From NCBI RefSeq assembly GCF_032854445.1, contig NC_088296.1:21877853-21941852 (forward strand): a stretch of 64,000 nt of DNA, given 5' to 3'. This document shows positions 1 to 10,712 of this stretch, piece by piece; within the stretch, counting starts at the first letter, position 1; each line of letters starts with the position of its first letter. The notes below the pieces were generated by a model, which worked only from the letters and a program-made list of their open reading frames with translations, searched no databases and was not told the DNA's origin. Both the position numbers and the translations under genes were made by a program. The DNA is from Liolophura sinensis (Eukaryota > Mollusca > Polyplacophora > Chitonida > Chitonidae).

Positions 1-324
1 ACTTATATATTCAGTATAAACCCATTCACAGTAGCAAAGTCCATAAATGATTCCTAAAATATGGTTTATAAAGCTTACTGTACTCAACAAACCACAATTT
101 GTTTATACCTGAAATGGGATGTTGGCCAACACTCAATCATTATTGTATAGACCGGTACACGCCCAGTTACCTCCCCTGTTCTACGTACATGACGAAACAT
201 TTTTGTTCAAAAGTACATAAACATATAATATAAATAGGTGTCTTGTTATTACAGTTTCTGGCTTCGTGGATGCACCACAGTCTTTTGTGTTTAAGGACAA
301 AAGTCAGGCTCAAAGCCAAGACAG

Positions 325-329
<5 letters not shown>

Positions 330-380
<51 letters not shown>

Positions 381-382
381 AC
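330..382. repeat. (GA)n microsatellite
   Basis: Nearly uninterrupted GA dinucleotides with one GG slip. A small open frame runs through it only because GAGA repeats encode Arg/Glu in every phase. I see no gene in 1-480. Confidence 0.95.
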
Positions 383-499
383 GGTCAGGCTAAATGGCTA
401 TTGCCACGAAGGTGACAAGATCAGTAGAGGCTGGGGAGCAGTTTGTACTTATACTAAATGGAATTAAGAATTGTATAAGCGCACATAGTGCACGAGATG

Positions 500-612
500 A
501 AATTAAAATTTTATGAGTAAGCCGAAGTAAGATATAATAATGCATTCTCCTCGCTACAATCAAGCTATTTCAGAGCCTCGCGATATCTTACGAGATTCGC
601 CGTTCTCCAAAA
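500..612. repeat. DIRS-like inverted terminal repeat, plus-strand left copy
   Basis: This matches the reverse complement of about 4,120-4,225, sharing the core GATATAATAATGCATTCTCC, then TCGCGATATCTTACGAGATT and TCTCCAAAATGG. Similarity continues outward to about 480 when compared with the internal copy at 842-942. The two terminal copies have diverged by scattered substitutions. Confidence 0.8.
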
Positions 613-841
613 TGGAAGAGCGAAATGAACAAAACAACAAGAAATATAAGGCTTAATTTCCACAACTTTACGGTGCAAAGTTTTAAATACAGTTCTAAAA
701 TGCCAGCAATTTCTAAAAAATGAGAAAGTAACTCGGACAACTTTCCAGACGCTATGTTCTTCCTGAAATTCCTCCGGTTCCCACGCCCTCTACACTTCGT
801 ACATGACCACTTCCTCTTTACGACCTGTCAGAGAATCAACA

Positions 842-1012
842 CATGGAGGAAGATATAATAATGCATGTTTGGGTGGGAAGGGTGGGAATGCATTATTGTA
901 TCTCACTTCGGTTTACTCATAAAATCTTAAATTCATTGTGTGCACTACATGCACTTGTAAAACTTTTTAATGTTTTGAGTAAACCGAAGTAAGATATAAT
1001 AATGCATGTTCA
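842..1012. repeat. Internal complementary region of the DIRS-like element
   Basis: Positions 895-942 are the reverse complement of the left end, including the TTATGAGTAA...CCGAAGT core. Positions 842-862 and 975-1,005 repeat AAGATATAATAATGCATG in the direct orientation. An internal copy complementary to the ends, close to the element's 3' terminus, is the hallmark that lets DIRS elements circularise. Confidence 0.6.
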
Positions 1013-1039
1013 AAGTTCTCAAAACTCATTTCCGATTTA

Positions 1040-2091
1040 ATAGGACAGTTCGGATCTCATCCTTGTTTACATCTCTTGTAAAACCTATTAAAAGTAGCTG
1101 ACCTTGCCCAATTAGCTCTATCAATAATGTTAAGAACTGAAAGCCCCTGAACTTTTGTCCTCGATGTGGCTGCACTTCTTGTTGAATGTCCACATTACAA
1201 CATTTAATGTTTCTCTTTCATGACACATTTTAACCAGTTTGATAGTGTAGTAGTTACTATCGCCTTATTGGGTTTGATAAAGCTTATCAGCAATGGTTTA
1301 GTCTGTTTTTCTTGTCTCAATGGTTCTGTTTTTTGCATGTATGTTCTTAAACAACTTAACACATCTAAACTGTCATTCGCTGTGTTTTCAAAAAAGTTAG
1401 GAGATAAGGGAGATTGCCGGCTCTCCGAGTCTTGGTTGTTGCTCTAATTTGGAACTCAATTCTAGTGATATAATCCCTCATTTATTCGATGTGTAACTTT
1501 TGTATTTCTGACGCTCTGTCTGCGCTTGCTAATGTCTGCGCTTATGTGTCAAGTCCTTCAGCGAAAGCATGGAGTTATCCCCCTTGTTGTCAATGTATCG
1601 TAGGACTTGATCTACATCCCATGTCTCAGAATATTTGGGTACTGGAAGTCTCTCGTTAAAAATAGCTGACATAATCTGCTTCACGATGTCATGCTGTCCT
1701 ACTCTGACACCCTGAATTCTAGGATGTCCAGCTGAAAAAGCAGGCCTGAATCCATTATAAGTATTAGACTGATAGCCTTCCCTGTACATATCAGCAAGAA
1801 AGTCAACTGCATTAGCCAGAGTGGCCTGAAACAGATTAATTTGCCTTGGCTCACACCAGCCACCCCATTTATTTCAGGAGCTGTTGTAAGCAGACCCTGT
1901 ACTAGCACGTCGCGATTTCCCAAGAAGTTTGGTACTTCTTCTGATATTTGATCTGGCTGGTTACATTGCCGGATATTTTCCACATAGCTAACCTCATCGT
2001 TCCAAAAAGAACCAAAAGGGTGTGGCTGGCCTGTGGGGGACAATACCAAGTTTGTCTGTGGAGGTAATACTATTGGTGTTGTCACTAACAT
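1040..2091 (-). pseudogene. Tyrosine recombinase remnant of the DIRS-like element
   Basis: Readable minus-strand pieces include SNTYNGFRPAFSAGH, then a segment with KYSETWDVDQVLRYI and SLKDLTHK near 1,529-1,789. These are the N-terminal helices typical of DIRS/Ngaro recombinases, where the equivalent text is 'TINGYRSAISA..WDVDQVL.YI..LSLK.LT'. Further 3', broken frames still show TRRAGNLPYLLTF and a histidine-arginine-rich stretch resembling the HxxR catalytic region. At least three frame changes and several stops are needed to follow it, so it cannot be functional. Confidence 0.75.
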
Positions 2092-3075
2092 TGATAACAG
2101 TGTTTGGGTACCACGGTTGTGATTCCCATGTGTGGGGTTATCAGTACAACCTCGCTTATTCCCTGCCTATCAGACATATGGGGGGATATGTATAGCCCTT
2201 CAGCTCTTTCCAATTGGTATGAATAGCATCTATTTTCAGGGCATTCGGACCGGGTTTCTAGCTGAAGTGTTTGTTTTTCTGGTGTGTAAATCGATCTGCA
2301 AATAGATCCACCTCTACTGGGGGCATCAATATCTCTATTTGATTAAATATTTTCTTGTTAAATTTCCAAACGCTGGAGTCTGCCATATTCCTTGATAGGA
2401 AATCTGCCTGTCACCCTGGATATCGATTGGAGTTGGACCTTGCACTCTGCTGATAGTGTTACATCTGCTTTGTCCTAAATGATCGACCTTGTCTTGTGCA
2501 TTTGGAGATATCGATAGTGTAATGGGACTGGGACCACAGCTGGGATAGAGGATGTTCGTTTCTTTTGTACTCTAATCTCTGGGTTGGTATTAAAATTTTG
2601 ACTTTTCTAGATTCACAGCAAACCCCAAACAGTCTAACAAATGAAGCAGTTCGTTTCGATATGTCTCTAAAGATTTGGGATTCTGGTTCATTAACATTAT
2701 ATCGTTATATAATTAATGATCCTTAGCCTATTCTTCTCACAAGGGCCATAACTGGTATTATTAATTTCGTGAATTCCCTTGGTCCGGGTCCATACCCGAA
2801 CGGCGGGCACTGACACATAAATAGCCTTGTATTCCAATGGAATCTTAAGAATTTCTGGTGGTCTTTCTCAATCGGAATGCAAAAATATGCATCATTGAGG
2901 TCTACTGTTTATCACCCAGTCCTTATTTTGAAGAACACTGGATAGCATCTGTATCCCTTCAATCTTGAAATGATTATATCGAACATACTGGTTCAGTTTC
3001 TTTAAATTGAAAACCGGACGGTTTGTTCCATCTTTTTTTGCTCAATGCTGTAAGGTTCGCTCTGAGCTGCAAAAG
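2030..3075 (-). pseudogene. Reverse transcriptase / RNase H remnant of the DIRS-like element
   Basis: Minus-strand translation gives STDLNDAYFCIPIEKDHQKF, then RFHWNT and CPPFGYGPGPREFTK. This is the RT block containing the first catalytic aspartate and the PFG motif, in the spelling of DIRS/Ngaro elements. Farther on, DLFADRFTH and PNALKIDAIHTNWKELKGY match the RNase H and post-RNase H region of the same group. Frame breaks are frequent. The YxDD region itself is not readable. Confidence 0.75.
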
Positions 3076-3349
3076 AAGCAAACAAAGCCTCTGCTAGTCT
3101 TTTGAACTTTTTCTTTCTGTCCAGTTTCTCACAGAAAGTCTCGCCAAATTACTGGCCTTTTGACTTTTAACGAAAAAGGGACCGTTCGTGGTTACTTCAG
3201 AACTTGTGTGCTTTCTTCCTACTTTTAAACACTTTGGACAGAATTCCCAAGCGTCTGCAGTAAGTTACTGAAATATTGACCTGTCCCACTAGGCATGCAT
3301 TTCTTTCAATTAGGCCAAGAAATTCGTCAAAGTCTAATTCCTCATTTTC

Positions 3350-3960
3350 ATCGTCATTATTTTACCTTATTCTGTCCAGATTTTCCCAAATAGCATACAG
3401 AGCCCCTGTTAAATCCAGTACTTTTTGTTGTACTCTAACAAAAGCTTTTGTCGACATGTTTCATTGAGTATTCCTTCCTGTCGTCAAACATCTCCTCCCG
3501 TGATTCATCTAATTTAGGCGGTTTCCAATCTTTTGAAGTTGGTATTGGATTATCACTCATTATGGTCAGATTTAAAGCATCATTTTCCTAAAATTTATTG
3601 AAGTAGGTCTTGATGGACGTCTTCAGATTTTGTGATAACTTTACTCTCTTCTTTGTATTTATATCGGGGTCAAAAGGCTTGTATTGTTGTTTAGTCATAT
3701 GATCAGTACGTGATCTTTTGGAATTGCTCTTGTCCCCAGTCTCAGAATCTGAGATCTCTGTATTTTGACTGTCAATACATGAGTCTGCACTTGAACTAGG
3801 CTTTGTGTGTTTTGGCTTTCTGTTAAGTTCTCTAGGTCGATCATGACTCCAACTGGAGATAGAGGGGTTTGAGCTGGAGCTATTACTGCTACACAGTCCG
3901 GACGAGCCGTCCGAGTTGCTCTGCTCCTCTGATTCACTTTATTCCTCAGACTGGATTTCC
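3350..3960 (-). pseudogene. Gag-like remnant of the DIRS-like element
   Basis: Minus-strand text KVQQKVLDLTGALYAIWENL resembles the conserved Gag segment of DIRS-type elements ('..LDVLGPLSRLWE..'). It is preceded by an acidic, serine-rich stretch that includes a hydrophilic 80-residue open piece at 3,695-3,937. The assignment rests on this segment and on its position 5' of the RT block. Confidence 0.6.
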
Positions 3961-4119
3961 TGCTGCTTCTACTTTTATCCCTTTACTTGTGTCTACTCTA
4001 AGCCTCTCGGCTTAACACTCGGCCTCTCCGCCGTGCATGCTATATCTGTGCTTGCTAAATACCCGATCGATAAATGATTATCTTCATTTCTTATTGGTAT
4101 TCATGGAGCGAAGCCATTT

Positions 4120-4225
4120 TGGAGAAGGGAGAATCTCGTAAGATATCGCGAAACTTTGAAATGGCTTGAGTGTACGCGAGGAGAATGCATTATTATATCT
4201 ACGGAGGTTTACGAAATAAAATTAA
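4120..4225. repeat. DIRS-like inverted terminal repeat, right copy
   Basis: Reverse complement of about 500-612. It contains GGAGAATGCATTATTATATC and AATCTCGTAAGATATCGCGA. It marks the 5' side of the minus-strand element. Confidence 0.8.
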
Positions 4226-4865
4226 ATTAACAGTGGAGTTACTCACCATTTGCTGAAGCCTGCTTTTTCATATACAAGTATTTCCCCAGGTAAATTATCA
4301 GACTCGCAAAAGAAAGTAGAAATAGAACAGATCTTCCTGTAATGAAAGAGAGAACAAATTACTGCATTTTTATACCAAGCGAACATCAGTGGTTTCTTCC
4401 GTACACTTCGGTTTCCTCAACCCTACAAACTTCATCCCAGTCGTATAAGCCACACAATCTTAAGTATGGCCTTAACAACATTCAAATGTGTACATATGTC
4501 CAGTGGGTTATCATTTTACGACTGTTAACTGGAAATTATCTTATTGATCAAACTGTGGTTTTAGGGTGTGTAGAAATAGGGAACAGGTTAAAAAAACTAA
4601 CGAAGATAAAAAAAATATCGTGTTAAGTTTCTTTTGAACATGTCAAAAGTAGCATATTTAGAAAATGTTCTCACACCATGATATAGCCCTCGAGATGACT
4701 TGAAGGTAACCGTAATCTTCATGTAGGTAAAAACGTTTGCCTAATAACTCTCCGGCCACTTCCACAAAGCACAAGGTGATCAGATGTGTGGGCAATGTTA
4801 TATGTTATAAGCGATCATCTAGGTCTACTTTCGTGTTGTGAAACATGAACCCTATCGATTAATTG
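4226..4865. other. Intergenic, nothing recognised
   Basis: AT-rich DNA with one 94-codon plus-strand frame (4,342-4,626). Its translation shows no domain, no leader and no splice context I can defend. Confidence 0.5.
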
Positions 4866-5092
4866 ATTGATTTATCTGATTTGATTGAAGTTTTATGCCG
4901 TATTCAAGGATATTTCATTGATGCAACGACATTCAGCACTATGGTAGGAGCACAGGAACGGCTATCCGCAGGTTGGTGACAGATCTCTAGAGTACGATCC
5001 AACAGATAGTAAGCATGAGATGGACTTGAACTCAAAGCGATCACAATGCTAATAGGCTCCCGTGCATATTATGCTGCACTAGCAACCTAACC
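4866..5092 (-). mobile_element. Degenerate tRNA-derived SINE, family A
   Basis: Reverse-strand copy. It starts at the AT-rich tail with a GTTTTATGCCGTATTCAAGG-like block and passes the conserved CCGCAGGTTG.TGACAGA core. It ends at the tRNA-like head with GGACTTGAACTC, the complement of box B. It is clearly older than the copies at 15.4 and 17.5 kb. Confidence 0.7.
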
Positions 5093-5464
5093 TTGGAAAT
5101 GGAACTAAGGTGTGTATTTACCATTACTTATAGAGCGCCACATATGAAACGCATAGATGAAGTTTTGTTTCATAAATCCACATAAATGCAAGGTAGAATA
5201 GTTACTACGCTGCCGTTTTCAGCTACGTTTCACACCAGGAGAATCTCAGGATATGAGCAAAAAAGCAATAGTACATGTACATGTTATTCATTCAGAGTTG
5301 ACACCAGCTCACAACTGGGTGTTGATCTCAGCACCCGGCATGTCTGCTGTCATCATCAAGTGAAACACATGTGTTTCATGTTTGGGGGAGTACATATACT
5401 CAACAACGGCAATTACGGTAAATGTTCATTATCGATTGTGGTTTCAATTGTCACCAGATTTTCA

Positions 5465-5639
5465 CATTTTAGGGCAATAATCCAGGAGCTATGGCAGCGT
5501 GAAAAAAGCGTAATCACAGTTCACGCTCTCCGTGATGCTAAAGGTGGACACACTCGGTACTTAGTGCTGTGAACTGTAATTTAACGCTGAGCATTCTGTT
5601 TTCACGCTGCCATAGCTTCTGGACTATTGTCCTCAAATG
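5465..5639. mobile_element. Palindromic MITE, about 175 bp
   Basis: The left arm CAATAATCCAGGAGCTATGG continues through CAGCGTGAAAA. It is answered at 5,597-5,633 by the reverse complement of CAATAGTCCAGAAGCTATGG. The arms are about 55 nt with a loop of about 60 nt, and the arms also share CAGTTCAC. No coding capacity. No target duplication could be fixed by eye. Confidence 0.7.
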
Positions 5640-6090
5640 CAAAAAATAACTGGTGGAAATTAAATCCGCAACTCATAATGAATACTTACCCTAATTATTC
5701 AGTTAACACGTTATTTGATACTTAGAGAAAACAATATATATTGTTTCGTGCATTTAAAAATGTGTTGAGTATATTTGCCTGTAAATGTGTAAACGTTGTG
5801 TTTCGCAACATCCTTCATCGATGCCACAAATACCATCGTAAAAAAAATGGTCCACACTTGAGAGAAGATCAAACCACGTGTATCTATCCCCCTTCTTTCG
5901 TACAATACATCTGTAACAAACAGAAATAAATATCGTACATTTCTGTTTCTTTAAACTGGCGCCTATAATCAGCCATCTGTATAATCATTTATACTCGCTG
6001 CCCTAAATTGCCTTTCGTGCGTGACACGTAACGCCACAAGGTCTAAACATCGACATGTTGCACGTTCATACTTTTTCTGTTTCATAAGTT
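5640..6090. other. Intergenic, nothing recognised
   Basis: Overlapping short frames on both strands with no domain signal or splice context. Confidence 0.4.
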
Positions 6091-6094
6091 TGCT

Positions 6095-6410
6095 TTTGCC
6101 TCGGTGTCGAAGACCGGGGATCAAACCCTTGTCAGGTCATACCAAAGAGTTTAAAAGTGGTACTTGTTCCTGCCTCGCTTGGCGCTCAACACTAAGAGAT
6201 TAGCGCAAGGAGACATGTCTGGTTTGCACGGTGTCAGTATAATGTGACTTGACAAGGTGTCATGTCTGGTGTCATCGGCATGATAAGTCAGTGGCACAGC
6301 ACTTTGGCGGTATGGACTCGCCCTGCCAAAAGGAGATACAGTACATGTACACACTTAGTGACACCTCGTCGTCATACGACGGCACGTTAAAACCCAAACT
6401 TGTATGCATA
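6095..6410 (+). mobile_element. SINE-like repeat, family B
   Basis: A collinear copy lies at 25,590-25,885 and a partial one at 33,370-33,535. Shared blocks are TTGGCGCTCA, GTGTCAGT, AAGGTGTCATG.CTGGTGTC, GGCATGATA, CACTTTGGCGG.ATGGA, a GACACAGTA-like block and TCGTCGTCATA, with a tail near GTTAAA.CCCAAGC. The last two blocks also end SINE family C, so B and C may share a 3' end. No polymerase III promoter is clear in this copy. Confidence 0.65.
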
Positions 6411-6949
6411 TATATAGCTAATGATGGGAAGGTAAAACCTGTGACAAATAATAGCTGGAAAAAACCAGTGATTTGGCGAACAATCAAAAAGATTGGCCAG
6501 TGAGCATGTGGTCGCATTCTATGGCAGTTAAATGGTAGCTACCAGATGGCAGCTGATAAGGGGAAATCTCGGTCATTCCGTGATTATATATTTACATGTT
6601 TAATGTACTTCCACAGAGCACAAGGTTTCTCGGATAAGGATAAATAGGGAATTAAGTTTTAGGAGGGTGTTCATTAGTGCTCATTAGTGGGGATTTTTGG
6701 GGTCTGGAAACGGAACGGACAATACCATTTTCCATGCGGTATGCCTGAATTACGGTGAAACTAAACGAGCAGATGAGGCAGCAAGGTGATGTCACCAACT
6801 GGAGAATCGTCACTATGTAGGTTGCTTTGTCTTGCCACGTCTCGGTAGCTCCATTTATATCTGTGGCTAAAAGTGGAAAAGAAAAAGAATGTCTATACAC
6901 ATTCGTTGGTAACAGATGTGAAAATGGTTGCAGATGTTAAAATAACTGC

Positions 6950-7204
6950 GGGGTTGGTTAGCGTACCAAGGCGGCGCAATGACCCTGTAGCCACTCCACA
7001 ATGCGATCGCTGTGAGTTCAGATCATGCTGATTTTCTCCCCGGCTTTATGTAGTAAGGTCGTGAGCAACCTGCGGGTGTTCGAGGGTTTCCCCCAGGCTC
7101 TGCTGGGTTTCCCATGTCTGCCAGGTTTTAACTGTCGTTTCTGGCCAGCGTCGTATAAGTGAAATATTCTTGAGTACGGCGTAAAACACTAATTAAGTAA
7201 ACAA
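6950..7204 (+). mobile_element. tRNA-derived SINE, family A
   Basis: Head GTTGGTTAGCG and GCTGTGAGTTCA (box A and box B region), core GCAACCTGCGG and tail GTGAAATATTCTTGAGTACG followed by GCGTAAAACAC. It is nearly complete and carries an insertion in the middle. Confidence 0.85.
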
Positions 7205-7377
7205 GAAATAACAAAACATCTGCGTTGTTGAGCCTCTGGCAAAAAAATAGCATAAAATCTGTTTTTACTTTTTAACACTTTAGTTTAATATTCAGACATT
7301 TAACTATTGATTTAAAGAGTGTCATTTCCATGCATGCATCAATAACACATATTGGCTCACAGAGTGTATTTTGGGAT

Positions 7378-7490
7378 ATTAGAGACCTTTAGATAGAAGC
7401 TACGAGTTGCAACTTGTAATTTCAGGATGCAGTTACTTTACCTATTTTAGTCTGAAGCTAGAAGTTACAAGCTGAACTAAAGGTCTCTAT
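7378..7490. mobile_element. Short palindromic MITE, about 110 bp
   Basis: It begins AGAGACCTTTAG and ends CTAAAGGTCTCT. The arms remain partly complementary inwards (AGCTACGAGTTGCAACTTG against the complement of GAAGTTACAAGCTGA). Flanking ATT on both sides could be a short target duplication. Confidence 0.6.
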
Positions 7491-7499
7491 TGGTACTTT

Positions 7500-8384
7500 G
7501 CCTGGAATGATATCCGGACGACAAAGGTAAGAGAAACCTGCATTTCTATTCTTGGAAACTTCGCTGCCAGCTTCGTCAATTCATGACGATTTATGAAAGA
7601 TAATATAAAATTTTACTAATATATATTTCAGTCGTATTTGTACAGTATTTAGAGGGATACTTTTTTAGAAAATGGGAAAATATTTCTTGCATGTTTGCAG
7701 AAAACGATTCAATGTTAAAGACAGTTTTTTCCAGTATAATCACTTAAGCTTGTTCTATTGCATTATGTCCATGTAGATAACATGGAAGTAGTTTAGGTTT
7801 GTAGCAGAGGTTTTGCTTACTTTAGCACATTGTACTATTGTAACTGACTTTGATTACCCCTTGAAAAAGAAAGGCAGTTCAGTAGTGGCACACGTATTAT
7901 CTGCATGTCCAGTTTTTCATATCTTCATAACTTCACAGTGGAGTATGTTTGTTTGGGGCTTTACGTCGTACTCAATCTTGAACTGATAATGTACGACTTT
8001 AATTATTTCATGGTGAAGTGTTCAGTTATGAAGACACACTGATATCAGCATGATACATTAGGTTTGTGTTGTCTTTTGAACAGCAACTCGAATGCTCAAT
8101 TAACCACATGATTGGAAAATTCATGAAAAAGCTGTGTGATACTAAGAGGGCCCCTCTGTTGAGTACTGTGCAGCAAACCTGCGCTTCTGTGCTGTAAACG
8201 TACGGTTCTGTGCACAAAACGTACGGCTCTGTTCGGCGAAAATACAGTACAGCGCTTCGAAAAAAAACAGTGCCGTGCTGCAAATGTGTAATACCGTGTG
8301 GTGAAAAGTTTTCCCCTCCATCTGCACACAGACGGAACGCAATCTGAGTTCAAAGACTGAAACAATCAGATAGGACGTGAAAAA
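7500..8384. other. Intergenic; small C.GTACGG repeats at 8.16-8.26 kb
   Basis: No gene seen. Near 8,160-8,300 a short irregular repeat, TGTGC..AAACGTACGG, gives overlapping frames in all three minus-strand phases. These look like a repeat effect, not coding. Confidence 0.45.
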
Positions 8385-8411
8385 ATGATATATGACTGGT
8401 TAATTTCCCAA

Positions 8412-9375
8412 AGGTTAACACTCAGTTCGGAGGCGATTCCCCAGATTGTCATAACTCAAAGGTTAACATTCAGTTCGGAGGCAGTTCACCAGATTGTCAT
8501 TACTCAAAGGTTAACATTCAGTTCGGAGGCAGTTCACCAGATTGTCATTACTCAAAGGTTAACATTCAGTTCGGAGGCAGTTCACCAGATTGTCATTACT
8601 CAAAGGTTAACATTCAGTTCGGAGGCAGTTCACCAGATTGTCATTACTCAAAGGTTAACATTCAGTTCGGAGGCAGTTCACCAGATTGTCATTACTCAAA
8701 GGTTAACATTCAGTTTGGAGGCAGTTCACCACATTGTCATAACTCAAAGGTTAACATTCAGTTCGGAGGCAGTTCACCAGATTGTCATTACTCAAAGGTT
8801 AACATTCAGTTTGGAGGCAGTTCACCAGATTGTCATTACTCAAAGGTTAACATTCAGTTCGGACGCAGTTCACCAGATTGTCATTACTCAAAGGTTAACA
8901 TTCAGTTCGGAGGCAGTTCACCAGATTGTCATTACTCAAAGGTTAACATTCAGTTTGGAGGCAGTTCACCACATTGTCATAACCCAAAGGTTAACATTCA
9001 GTTTGGAGGCAGTTCACCAGATTGTCATTACTCAAAGGTTAACATTCAGTTCGGAGGCAGTTCACCAGATTGTCATTACTCAAAGGTTAACATTCAGTTC
9101 GGAGGCAGTTCACCAGATTGTCATTACTCAAATGTTAACATTCAGTTCGGAGGCAGTTCACCACATTGTCATAACTCAAAGGTTAACATTCAGTTCTGAG
9201 GCAGTTCACCAGATTGTCATAACCCAAATGTTAACACTCAGTTCGGAGGCAGTTCACCAGATTGTCATTACTCAAAGGTTAACATTCAGTTCGGAGGCAG
9301 TTCACCAGATTGTCATCACTCAAAGGTTAACATTCAGTTCGGAGGCAGTTAAAAAGATTGTGGTAGCTCAAAGGT
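8412..9375 (+). repeat. 48-bp minisatellite, about 20 copies
   Basis: The unit runs TTAACATTCAGTTCGGAGGC, then AGTTCACCAGATTGTCATTA, then CTCAAAGG. Because 48 is a multiple of three and one phase lacks stops, a 339-codon frame (8,385-9,404) crosses the whole array and reads a 16-residue period LTFSSEAVHQIVITQR. Variant units with CACATTGTCATAA recur near 8.72, 8.96 and 9.15 kb, five and four units apart, so blocks of units were duplicated together. There is no leader, splice context or flanking coding sequence, so I annotate a repeat and not a gene. Confidence 0.9.
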
Positions 9376-9569
9376 TAAAAACAACGCAAACAACATTAAC
9401 TTGAAATCTGTCATATAAAACACCATTAAAGGTTGTTCAAGTTTGGAATATTTTGTTAAGAATTTTGTAACCCGGTATAAAATGCTTTATATCAACATTG
9501 CCCGGGTATTCCAACGGGTACCAATTGTACCCGATCACCAAGTGGATTACTCTTAAAATCACTGAATTT

Positions 9570-9805
9570 TTTAAACCTAATTCTGTTTAAGCCATGATGT
9601 TAGAGGGCGTGTGATATGCTACTATTTATACATTTACCTGAACAGCTAGAATAAAACCCTGACTGAGGTAAACTGAGAAGTGGCCGTATTTCCCCGGTTA
9701 CGTGTGACCATTTGCCAGCTAGCACACTGTCTTTGCTGCTCCGGTCATACTCTCTATGCTGTACGTCTTTAATTATATTGCATATGGTGTGTACATATCC
9801 CACCT
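9570..9805 (+). repeat. Interspersed repeat, family D
   Basis: One of about eight related copies in the window. The shared order is CTAATTCTGTTT(A)AGCCA, GTTAGA..GCG, GAACAG.TAGAATAAAACCCT, GA.GTAAACTGA.AAG..GCCG, TTACGTGTGACCATTTGCCA and a CACACTGTC..TGCTC.GGT block. I do not recognise the family and see no polymerase III promoter. Confidence 0.65.
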
Positions 9806-10299
9806 TGTACCATCTGGTAGATACTGTGTGTTATGTGACGAAGTTATTGCTGCACAAACGTGTGTGTCAATGTTATTCCACTGAACGCATTCACTCTAAG
9901 TTTCTTAAGTTTTACAGTAAGTCTATTATATTTGTACACAGACCAAAACGGTGCGATTATTGACCTGGGACATTCTTTTTGTGTCCATATCAATGGCGTC
10001 ATGCCGGTTGCTTTTGTGTTTCAAATAATTTGTTTCAAGATCCGTTCAGCGAACATATATATATAGTTTTGAGCATTTTTAGTTCAGATGTCAAGATGTT
10101 TGTTGTATTAAGTGGCAGAAACCCGGTGTCGTCACAATATGATCTGAAAATTATAGCTCAGAATAATCCAGTGGTACAAATGTATTATACTTGCTAAACT
10201 ATTACCCTAGGTATTCCTTTATGTTTTCTTTAACCTGACATATATTCGAAGATAAGTATTCTTTGCTTTTCACAAAAAAGGAAAAAAAAGTTTACAAAC

Positions 10300-10712
10300 C
10301 ATTTGTGGTGGGGGTGGAGTATTTATGGTCTGCACAGGAATCATCGACACTGTTTGGTCTGTCACTGTTGAAGTCCGAGCGGTTACCATCAAATTCACCG
10401 ACTCTACTGCTCTTGGATGTTTGTCATTTGAAGTCAAAATTTCCAGAGTGTAATGCCCCGTGTCGTTTAGACCTGGATCCTTCAGAACTAAGGAGCAATC
10501 ATCGCCGAAATGCACCCTACCGGTATAAGCGTCGTGGTAATACAATTCGCCTTTTGAATTTCTCTTCAGAATGGTTTCATCATTCACTGACCATGCGATT
10601 ATGGTGCCTCCATCCGGGTCATCAAGTGAATATTTACAACGAAACTTCACTTCCGGTTGATCCAAATCAGCCACAATCTGGCTGGCCACATTTTTACTCA
10701 CTGCTCCAATTC
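10300..10712 (-). CDS. Immunoglobulin V-like exon
   Basis: The acceptor CATTTCCAG|GAATTGG sits at 10,713. The frame stays open for the whole Ig domain. A usable donor, ATG|GTTTGT, lies at 10,299, and a shorter alternative, ATG|GTAACC, lies in the G-strand region. The Ig fold signature is clear, but the canonical F-strand cysteine is absent. Confidence 0.65.

Larger units (their letters stand above)
480..4225 (-). mobile_element. Decayed DIRS-like tyrosine-recombinase retrotransposon
   Basis: Three degenerate coding blocks lie on the minus strand in the order expected for DIRS-type elements: a Gag-like block near 3.35-3.96 kb, RT plus RNase H near 2.0-3.1 kb and a tyrosine recombinase near 1.04-2.09 kb. 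The block is bounded by inverted termini (about 500-612 and 4,120-4,225). An additional inverted copy of the end sequence lies at 842-942, next to the 3' end, where DIRS elements carry their internal complementary region. All frames hold stops and shifts, so the copy is dead. Known biology: DIRS elements replicate through a circular intermediate and integrate with a tyrosine recombinase instead of a DDE integrase. The exact outer edges are uncertain by a few tens of bases. Confidence 0.85.

Noticed and set aside
243-467. 74-codon open frame with a long Arg/Glu repeat
   Set aside because: It is the translation of a GA microsatellite; no leader, domain or splice context.
5186-5572. 128-codon plus-strand frame
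   Set aside because: Its 3' third runs through the palindromic MITE at 5,465-5,639, and the remainder shows no domain.
8412-9375. Regular repeats suggesting a CRISPR array
   Set aside because: The whole 48-bp unit repeats with no unique spacers, and the genome is clearly eukaryotic.
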